The notes beneath the pieces were generated by a model. The model was given only the letters and a program-made list of their open reading frames with translations. It was not told the origin of the DNA and searched no databases. Of a DNA stretch of 64,000 nt, positions 57,314 through 64,000 are shown one piece after another. Numbering within the stretch: the first letter of the stretch is position 1; every line of letters starts with the position of its first letter. The position numbers were made by a program, and so were the translations under genes. The DNA comes from Effusibacillus pohliae DSM 22757 (GTDB lineage Bacteria > Bacillota > Bacilli > Tumebacillales > Effusibacillaceae). The DNA is taken from positions 62,001 through 126,000 of the forward strand of contig NZ_AQXL01000135.1 in the NCBI RefSeq assembly GCF_000376225.1. The letters run 5' to 3'.

Positions 57314-58213
57314 ATGGGAAATGTGATCAAATGGATCAATAAATATAAATACCCGTATCTGTTTATCGCTCCTACCATCGTTCTTTTGCTGATTTTTATG
57401 ATTCTACCGATCCTTGTGTCGCTGATCATAAGTTTTACAAATATCGATCTTGCGGGTCTCGCCAATTGGACAACGATCCAATTTGTAGGTTTAAAAAATT
57501 ACACCAACATAGTGTCTGACAGCGCATTTCGGCAGTCAATCCTGAACACCCTCTTCTATGTGGTTGTCGGTGTCCCGTTGGTGATTCTTTTTTCCATGGC
57601 GGCAGCGATTCTGCTGGATTACAGTAAAAGCATGATTTTTAAATTGCTGAGGTTGTTTTATTATATGCCGTCTATCACCAATTCCATTGCGGTCGCTGTC
57701 GTTTGGGGCTGGATTTATAACTCCAACTACGGGTTGTTGAATTATTTTCTCTCTTTGGCTGGCTTGCCGGCAGTTCAATGGCTTTCGCATCCTATTTGGG
57801 CCAAGTTGTCGCTGATCATACTGGCGTTATGGAAAGCGATCGGTGCCAACATGATCATATTTTTGGCCGCTCTGCAAGGGATTCCAAAAGTGTATTACGA
57901 AGCGGCGGAAATCGATGGGGCGAGTAAATGGCAGAAGTTAATGTATATCAAGATTCCGTTGATGGGTCACGCGATATTTTTCGTTGCCATCACGACAATC
58001 ATAGGCTGGCTGCAGTTTTTTGATGAACCGTTTATGATGACGGGGGGCGGACCGCTCAATTCTACTTTGTCGATCGCTCTGTACGTGTACCAGAATGGTT
58101 TTCAACTCGGATTTTTTGGCTACGCGGCGGCAGGTTCCTTTATCTTGTTTGTTCTGATCATTACCGTCACCTTTCTTCAATTTAAGCTGAGCAAAAAAGG
58201 AATTGAATATTAA
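57314..58213 (+). CDS. Sugar ABC transporter permease (MalF type)
   Basis: 299 residues with six membrane helices. The EAA loop that contacts the ATPase reads EAAEIDGASKWQKLMYIKIPLM. First of two CUT1 permeases in the operon; GAGGAGGTG precedes the ATG. Forms a heterodimer with the next gene product. Confidence 0.93.
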   Translation: MGNVIKWINKYKYPYLFIAPTIVLLLIFMILPILVSLIISFTNIDLAGLANWTTIQFVGLKNYTNIVSDSAFRQSILNTLFYVVVGVPLVILFSMAAAILLDYSKSMIFKLLRLFYYMPSITNSIAVAVVWGWIYNSNYGLLNYFLSLAGLPAVQWLSHPIWAKLSLIILALWKAIGANMIIFLAALQGIPKVYYEAAEIDGASKWQKLMYIKIPLMGHAIFFVAITTIIGWLQFFDEPFMMTGGGPLNSTLSIALYVYQNGFQLGFFGYAAAGSFILFVLIITVTFLQFKLSKKGIEY

Positions 58214-58240
58214 AGCGGCGAACGGTGGTGAAGTTTGAAA

Positions 58241-59059
58241 ATGAAAGAAAACCGCAAGGAAAAAGTTTGGATCGTGTTACTGCTCCTAATTGGTGCAGCA
58301 GCGATGGTCCTTCCATTTTTGTGGATGGTCGTTACGTCCTTTAAGCCGGAAAGCGAAGTTTTCAACATTCCGCCAACATTGATTCCCAAGCATCCGACTC
58401 TCGGGAATTATATCGAGTTGTTTCAAAAAATGAATTTTGTCGTTTATCTGAAAAACACGTTCGTGATAGCGATTTTTTCCTTTCTCGGCTTGTTTCTTAA
58501 CGCTTTAGCGGGGTATGCGTTCGCCAAGTTTCAATTTCCGGGGAAAGAAAAACTGTTCTATCTCGTTTTGGCGACGATGATGATACCCGGTCAGGTCACC
58601 ATGATCCCCGTATACTTGATGCTGAATGAAATGGGGCTGACCAATACGATGGCCGGCATCATCCTTCCTGGGCTCGTCGGGGCATTTGGCATCTTTCTGT
58701 TTCGACAGTTTATGGCGACCATACCAACCGAATTGATTGAGGCGGCCCGACTTGACGGCGCGGGTGAATTTCGGATCTTTTGGCAGATTATTTTGCCTGA
58801 ATCAAAACCGGTGCTTGCGGTACAGAGCATCTTTACATTTATCGGTGCGTGGAACAGTTTTCTATGGCCGTTGATCGTCGCAAACGACGAACGCCTGTAC
58901 ACTCTGTCTGTCGGACTCGCCCTGTTGAAAGGACAACATGGGGGTAACTTTGCCTTGCAGATGGCGGGTTCCGCCTTCTTGGTGATTCCCATTATCATCG
59001 TTTTTCTGTTTTTCCAGAAGTATTTTGTCAAGGGAATTACGATTTCGGGTATGAAATAA
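58241..59059 (+). CDS. Sugar ABC transporter permease (MalG type)
   Basis: 272 residues with six helices and the EAA loop EAARLDGAGEFRIFWQIILPES. ATG 58241 lies 27 bases after the previous stop; a TTG at 58235 is an in-frame alternative and the ribosome site (GGTGGTGAAG) is modest. No ATP-binding subunit is encoded here, so a shared MsmX-like ATPase elsewhere must energise it. Confidence 0.92.
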   Translation: MKENRKEKVWIVLLLLIGAAAMVLPFLWMVVTSFKPESEVFNIPPTLIPKHPTLGNYIELFQKMNFVVYLKNTFVIAIFSFLGLFLNALAGYAFAKFQFPGKEKLFYLVLATMMIPGQVTMIPVYLMLNEMGLTNTMAGIILPGLVGAFGIFLFRQFMATIPTELIEAARLDGAGEFRIFWQIILPESKPVLAVQSIFTFIGAWNSFLWPLIVANDERLYTLSVGLALLKGQHGGNFALQMAGSAFLVIPIIIVFLFFQKYFVKGITISGMK

Positions 59060-59093
59060 TGAAGCAAGATGCGCGGTCAAAGGGGAGGCAAAA

Positions 59094-61163
59094 ATGAGAA
59101 TTGATTTGAACGGGGAATGGGAATACAGGCCTTTATCCCGCACCTGTATCGGTACCGATGGAGGAATCAGGGAAGACAAAACAGACCTTCCTGCTCCCGG
59201 TGTTATGACCATTCCGCAAAACTGGGAGCTGGCGGGAGTGCATAATTTTGCGGGAAGGATCGAATTTGTCAAACACTTTTCTGCGAGTCCGGAACAATTC
59301 GAGGGAAAAATGGTTTTCTTACGGTTTGACGGGGTGGATTATTTTGCAAAGGTCTATTTGAATGACCGGTACATTGGCGAGCATGAGGGGTATTTTCAAC
59401 CGTTTGAGTTTGACGTAAGTGGATTGTTAAAAGAAGACAATGTAGTAAAAGTTATTGTCGATTCCCCCATGGAAGACCCGGAGGAAGTTTGGCCCGACAA
59501 CAAGCTCTTAATCAAGGGTGTATTGAATCACCACGATGCGCGGCCCGGAGGATGCAGTCCAAAATGGGGACAATCCATGAATACGGGCGGTATCTGGAAC
59601 GATGTGTATCTCGACATAAGGCCATACAATTTTATTGAAAGCGTGAAATGGATTCCTATATTGTTAAAAGATGGAAGCGCTAAAGTAACAATCAGGCCGA
59701 AAATCTATTGTACAGTACCGGGAGATTATCAACTTCGGATCAAGATTGACGGCCAAGAATATGTGCGTGATGTAAAATTGCAAACGATCTTGCAGGAGAA
59801 AGATTTTGTCATATCAATCCAGTCACCGAAGCTCTGGTGGACGTGGGATTTGGGAGAACCCTACCTGTACCGCTGTGAAGTTGAGCTTTTTCGGCAAGAT
59901 CAGTTGATTCACAAAAAGGAATTTGCTGCAGGCATCCGGAGTTTTACATTTGATGCGGTGAAAAATCAATGGCTCCTGAACAACAAACCAATATTTATCC
60001 GTGGAACGAATATCATACCGGCACAATGGTTGAGCGGATACACCCAAGAGAAAATCGAGAAAGATGTCGAACTGATTAAAAACGCGAATATCAATTCGGT
60101 TCGTGTGCACGCCCATATCACCAGGAAAGAATTCTACGAGGCGTGCGACCGTGAAGGGGTGTTGATTTGGCAGGATTTTGCACTCCAGTGGTCTTATAGC
60201 CGCAGCGATATTTTTGCAGAGAATGCAGTTGGACAAATCAAAGAGATGGTAGATATTTTATATAACCATGCATCCATCGGAATCTGGTGTTGCCACAATG
60301 AGCCAAGCGTAAACACGGAAGAATTGGATCCCTTGCTGTATCAAGCTGTGTGCGCTTTGGATTCCACAAGATACGTTCACGAACATTCGGATTTTAGCGA
60401 ACATCCGTATCCGGGATGGTACTATAAAACGATGGAAGAATTTATGACGAGACCTTACAAACCGATTGTCAGTGAATTTGGTGCCCAGGCTCTTCCTAAC
60501 ATTCAGATCGCAAAAGACATTTGCGGCAAGACATGGCCACCGGATTGGGAAAGGATGGCGTATCACAATTTTCAATATGACGAGACCTTCCACGTAGCCA
60601 GAATCAAAATGGGAGACAATCTGGAAGAGTTGGTCCGCAACTCGCAGGAATATCAGGCCAGACTGCTGAAGTTTGCGATCGAAGAATATCGACTTGACAA
60701 ATACAATAATCTGGGCGGGCTTTACCAATTTATGTTTGTGGATTGCTGGCCGTCGATTACATGGGCGGTGATCGACTACGACAGAATTCCGAAACTGGGG
60801 TATTATGCATTAAAAAAAGCTTATCAACCCGTACTTCCAGTGGCAAGAATGGGGCGAACGATCTGGACGAAAGGAAAACATGTGGAGATCAAGCTCTATA
60901 TAATCAACGATTATCATAAAAATCTCGCCGATTACCGTTATGAACTGTCCATCGAAAGACATGGCAGGGCTACCGTTCTGAAAGATGAAAGATTTGACAT
61001 GGAAGCTGATGCGATTCATGAAATAACATTGGGTTATTCGCCGTCCCAAGAACTGGAAAACGGAGCCTATAAACTGGTCATTAAGGTATTTGACAACGAT
61101 GGGCAATTCGTTTCTTCCAATGATTATGATGTAGAAATTGTTTCTGTGGTATTTTACCAGTAA
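59094..61163 (+). CDS. Glycoside hydrolase family 2 protein
   Basis: 689 residues in GH2 order: a jelly-roll sugar-binding domain (RIEFVKHFSAS, FDGVDYFAKVYLNDRYIGEHEGYF), an immunoglobulin-like domain, then a TIM barrel with acid/base glutamate in WCCHNEPS and nucleophile in VSEFGAQALP. Retaining exo-acting beta-glycosidase; motifs look more like beta-mannosidase or exo-glucosaminidase types than LacZ, but specificity cannot be fixed. No signal peptide, so it acts inside the cell on imported oligosaccharide. GGGGAGG precedes the ATG. Confidence 0.88.
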   Translation: MRIDLNGEWEYRPLSRTCIGTDGGIREDKTDLPAPGVMTIPQNWELAGVHNFAGRIEFVKHFSASPEQFEGKMVFLRFDGVDYFAKVYLNDRYIGEHEGYFQPFEFDVSGLLKEDNVVKVIVDSPMEDPEEVWPDNKLLIKGVLNHHDARPGGCSPKWGQSMNTGGIWNDVYLDIRPYNFIESVKWIPILLKDGSAKVTIRPKIYCTVPGDYQLRIKIDGQEYVRDVKLQTILQEKDFVISIQSPKLWWTWDLGEPYLYRCEVELFRQDQLIHKKEFAAGIRSFTFDAVKNQWLLNNKPIFIRGTNIIPAQWLSGYTQEKIEKDVELIKNANINSVRVHAHITRKEFYEACDREGVLIWQDFALQWSYSRSDIFAENAVGQIKEMVDILYNHASIGIWCCHNEPSVNTEELDPLLYQAVCALDSTRYVHEHSDFSEHPYPGWYYKTMEEFMTRPYKPIVSEFGAQALPNIQIAKDICGKTWPPDWERMAYHNFQYDETFHVARIKMGDNLEELVRNSQEYQARLLKFAIEEYRLDKYNNLGGLYQFMFVDCWPSITWAVIDYDRIPKLGYYALKKAYQPVLPVARMGRTIWTKGKHVEIKLYIINDYHKNLADYRYELSIERHGRATVLKDERFDMEADAIHEITLGYSPSQELENGAYKLVIKVFDNDGQFVSSNDYDVEIVSVVFYQ

Positions 61164-61188
61164 AAGATTGGAACTGGAGGTTGCAAGC

Positions 61189-63555
61189 GTGAACGTGCGG
61201 ATGAAGCAAGGGAAATTTATCATTCATGGCGAGGATACGTTTTTATACGGCGGGGAAATGCATTATTTCCGCGTGCCGAAACAAGAGTGGGAACAACGTT
61301 TGGATTTGTTAATCGAAGCCGGCTGCAATCTTGTCAGCACCTATGTGCCCTGGGTGTGGCACGAAATGGAAGAAGGCGTGCTGGATCTCACTGGACAAAC
61401 GAGAGGGGAACGGGACCTACAGGGATTTTTGAAACTGATCAAAGAAAAAGGTTTGTATTGCATCGTTAGGCCCGGCCCGTATGTAATGGCTGAAGTTCGC
61501 TACCATGGCATTCCGAATTGGTTGTTGGACCGCTATCCGGAAGTGATTGCAAAAACGCGCGGCGGCAAGGAACATCCGACAAAGGTGGTATCGTATCGAC
61601 ACGCGCTGTTTCTTGAAAAGGTGGAAAAATGGTATAAAGCCGTCAACGAAATCATTGCACCGATGCAGATTTCACAGAACGGACCGGTGATTATGTATCA
61701 ATTGTGTAACGAGATCGGGATGTTGCATTGGGTTTCCAATACGTCCGATTTCAATCCAGACACGCTGCGGAGGTTTGCCGCTTATTTGGAAAGGAAGTAT
61801 CAATCGATCGAGCGTTTTAATGCCGAGTACGGACTACAAGAAACTTCTTTTTGGGGATTTGTCGAAACGTTTCAAAAAGGCTTGTCCGACGAATATCCTC
61901 CGTTTCATTATGAATGGAGAAAGTTTTGGCGCGAATATCTGAAAGATTATGTCGGAGATTTACGAACATTTGCGTTACAGAGCGGGATTGACGTTCCATT
62001 TATCATTAATGTGCACGGATTTAAAGATTATTCCATTTACAGCCGCGGTGTTGACTATCCGATCGGTCTGTCACAGCTCTATAAGACAGCCGAGTTTTCT
62101 GATGTGGTTGTGGCTGGCGATTTTTATCCCGGTCATATCGGTTACGATACTTATCACGATCTGGTTCTGAGTTCGACTTACACGAGGGCGATCTCCAACA
62201 AGGAACAGCCGTTATTTTCTGCAGAGTTCCAGTCTGGGCGCCTGGCCGACCGGCCGCGATTGTACCCGCAGGATCTCGATCTGAACACCAGAACTTGTGT
62301 CGCACATGGGATGAATGCGTTGAATTATTACATGTTTGTAGGTGGCGAGAACTACGGGGATATCGGTTTGTTCGGCAGACGCCACGAATGGCAGGCGCCG
62401 ATCGATGCAAACGGGAATATTCGGCCCAACTATGAAAAAGCGCAACATCTTGGGAAAGTGTTGCAGGCTGTCGGGAAAAGGCTTTTGAATGCTCCCAAAA
62501 AAGTGCACACTTTCGTTGGTTTCAACCCGGACGATTATATGACGGAAGTTATTGATGAGCGGGAAAAACGTATGATCGAGGAAATCATCGACAAACGCGA
62601 GCATTTTGCTTTTGATGGAATCTTACGCTTGCTGGTAGGAGCCAACATTCATTTTGAGGCCGTTGACCTGTTGAAGGAAATACGGGTAGAAGAAGTACCC
62701 ACCTTATGGGTGTTTTCCTGCCGATATATGGACAGAGGCTTGCAAAAACGGCTTGCTTCTTATGTAAAAAACGGCGGAAAACTCGTTTTATATCCGGAAA
62801 TTCCAATAATGGATTTGCAAGGAAAAGCTTGTAGGATATTGGCTGACGAATTGCAGTTGGGCAAATGGGAAGTGGTTCGGGAAATCGATACTGTCGATGT
62901 CCTAAATATCGATTCGGTGATGGTCAAACAACGTTTGCGTTTTATCGAATTTGACGGTGAAGCCATAGCTTCGTTCACCCGCAATGGAAAATCGGAGGTT
63001 GCCGCATATGTGAAACAAGCCGGTAGCGGCAAGATCGTTGTCTTGGGATTGGCAATGGGACAGGACTACGGCTATCAGCTTGGCGTTATCAAAGAAATTG
63101 CCAAGTTGATCGGTGTAGTCGGCCACCTATCCTCGACAAATCCGGATTTGTCACTGGTTGAACGATGCAATGAAAAAGACTCTTTTCTATTTCTGAACAA
63201 TTACGACGAAGTCGAGCAGAGAGCGGTCATTTATGAGAACGGCTTACCGCTCTTTGACGGGGAGGAGGTGGTGATTCCCCCTCGTTCGGGTGCGATTTTT
63301 GTACGGGACTTTGACCTGGCCGAGGGACTGACGATTGAGTATGCGACGGTGGAAATCGTGGATTTAAAACAAACGGATCAGACATTGACCTTGACGGTTC
63401 AGCCTGTTGGCGGACAAGGAACGATTCGAATCAGAACAAATGGAAGTTGGAAGTCGGGGAATGATGGAACGGCGGAAGGGAGCAGCATCGTACAGAAAAT
63501 TACGGCATCGGCAACAATAAAATTCCACAGAACGCAACATACGCAACACAGTTGA
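61189..63555 (+). CDS. Glycoside hydrolase family 35-like beta-galactosidase
   Basis: 788 residues. GGEMHYFRVPKQEW near the start, VRPGPYVMAEV, acid/base glutamate in YQLCNEIGM and nucleophile in LFSAEFQSG are GH35/GH-A hallmarks. A long C-terminal part with a flavodoxin-like beta-galactosidase domain and a beta-sandwich follows. Cytosolic, no signal. GTG 61189 has CTGGAGG eight bases ahead; ATG 61201 is an alternative. Lies 25 bases behind the GH2 gene, so the two likely take turns on one oligosaccharide. Confidence 0.88.
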   Translation: MNVRMKQGKFIIHGEDTFLYGGEMHYFRVPKQEWEQRLDLLIEAGCNLVSTYVPWVWHEMEEGVLDLTGQTRGERDLQGFLKLIKEKGLYCIVRPGPYVMAEVRYHGIPNWLLDRYPEVIAKTRGGKEHPTKVVSYRHALFLEKVEKWYKAVNEIIAPMQISQNGPVIMYQLCNEIGMLHWVSNTSDFNPDTLRRFAAYLERKYQSIERFNAEYGLQETSFWGFVETFQKGLSDEYPPFHYEWRKFWREYLKDYVGDLRTFALQSGIDVPFIINVHGFKDYSIYSRGVDYPIGLSQLYKTAEFSDVVVAGDFYPGHIGYDTYHDLVLSSTYTRAISNKEQPLFSAEFQSGRLADRPRLYPQDLDLNTRTCVAHGMNALNYYMFVGGENYGDIGLFGRRHEWQAPIDANGNIRPNYEKAQHLGKVLQAVGKRLLNAPKKVHTFVGFNPDDYMTEVIDEREKRMIEEIIDKREHFAFDGILRLLVGANIHFEAVDLLKEIRVEEVPTLWVFSCRYMDRGLQKRLASYVKNGGKLVLYPEIPIMDLQGKACRILADELQLGKWEVVREIDTVDVLNIDSVMVKQRLRFIEFDGEAIASFTRNGKSEVAAYVKQAGSGKIVVLGLAMGQDYGYQLGVIKEIAKLIGVVGHLSSTNPDLSLVERCNEKDSFLFLNNYDEVEQRAVIYENGLPLFDGEEVVIPPRSGAIFVRDFDLAEGLTIEYATVEIVDLKQTDQTLTLTVQPVGGQGTIRIRTNGSWKSGNDGTAEGSSIVQKITASATIKFHRTQHTQHS

Positions 63556-63599
63556 ACGGACTGCTTGAATCGATGACAATCTTTTGGGCATTGCAAATA

Positions 63600-63629
63600 C
63601 TCCTCCCGATGAGCCAGTGTCGGGAGGAG
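63600..63629 (+). terminator. Hairpin closing the sugar operon
   Basis: CTCCTCCCGA (63600-63609) pairs perfectly with TCGGGAGGAG (63620-63629). The following TGTCATTTAT has only a weak T run. Confidence 0.7.
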
Positions 63630-63639
63630 TGTCATTTAT

Positions 63640-64000
63640 AAGCTGCATTTTGGCCTTTGGTGAATCGTATTCTTCCAATTTGCACATCGATTGCAAAAGA
63701 GGATGCTGGGTATGGCGGCGATGGGGCGGGAACCTCGAAGGCGTTTGAAACCACTATCATCATGGCTCGTCTTCTGGTTCCCGCTTTACAATTCAAGTTG
63801 ATCCAACAATAAACCTGGCCTCATGATGATTGAGGGTAGCACCTGAACCAGCGTCAAGACGCAGTCAATCATGTGAAAAGAATTTTGTGTGGGGGCTGTT
63901 ACAGGTATTACCCTGGAGTTTCAACCTGGAATGAACTGGTTAAGGTATTTCCTGTATATGATAGATATTATCGGATCACCTCTGGCAATTGAAGCCCTGG
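63640..64000. other. Right edge without a recognised gene
   Basis: No open frame with a good start is visible. GCGGGAACC (63726-63734) and GGTTCCCGC (63776-63784) are perfect 9-bp inverted repeats with a 41-base loop, resembling the stems of an IS110-type leader RNA. A 39-codon open stretch starts near GTG 63876, and another frame from about ATG 63931 runs off the edge. I cannot assign either. Confidence 0.4.

Overview
The window looks like chromosome of a spore-forming, moderately GC-rich member of the Bacillota, probably near the Alicyclobacillaceae (Effusibacillus or Tumebacillus type). I infer this from gene order and Gram-positive ribosome binding sites. The order includes hisS-aspS behind a T-box, nifS divergent from nadB-nadC-nadA-niaR, rarA-cymR-iscS-yrrD, and yrrI-ireB-ruvX-yrzB-mltG-yrrM. 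No rRNA, tRNA or CRISPR array was found. Nearly everything is core metabolism or information processing, with accessory blocks near both ends.

Layout. 1-7.3 kb: an amidase, then a Fur-boxed ferric-siderophore uptake locus (binding lipoprotein, two permeases, ATPase) flanked by a frameshifted FhuF-type reductase and a 5'-truncated PLP decarboxylase, perhaps a siderophore-biosynthesis remnant. 7.3-12.1 kb: HemZ, an acyl-CoA ligase behind a perfect palindrome, and a phosphotriesterase-like lactonase. 12.3-12.6 kb: a 31-residue holin-like toxin gene with a convergent candidate antisense RNA, followed by decayed EamA and monooxygenase genes around a NUDIX hydrolase. 14.3-19.7 kb: NAD biosynthesis with its repressor and dedicated cysteine desulfurase. 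19.9-24.7 kb: threonine synthase and T-box-controlled hisS-aspS. 25-31.8 kb: a glutamate/dicarboxylate carrier, mnmA, a polysaccharide deacetylase, a c-di-AMP riboswitch with a LysM-3D wall protein, and threonine aldolase. 31.9-39.1 kb: rarA, a YczE-like membrane protein, cymR, iscS, yrrD, a zinc ribbon, DUF116, a UbiA prenyltransferase and a patatin.

39.1-40.7 kb: an IS110-family element with a structured leader that is a good bridge-RNA candidate. 40.8-45.2 kb: the yrrI to yrrM block, lacking the alaS that normally sits inside it. 45.3-47.4 kb: YhgE/Pip membrane protein. 47.5-54.7 kb: a complete acetone carboxylase system, acxABC behind a textbook sigma-54 promoter, with the convergent AcxR activator. 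54.9-63.6 kb: a visibly AT-richer sugar-utilisation operon (LacI regulator, binding protein, two permeases, GH2 and GH35 glycosidases) without its own ATPase. The last 450 bases hold no recognised gene but include a long-range 9-bp stem.

The strongest candidates for something little described are the toxin/antisense pair, the IS110 leader RNA, the paired AcxR-type palindromes, the structured leaders of mltG and mnmA, and the cluster of gene wrecks between 0.7 and 14.3 kb. All functional statements are from reading the sequence only; no database search was run.
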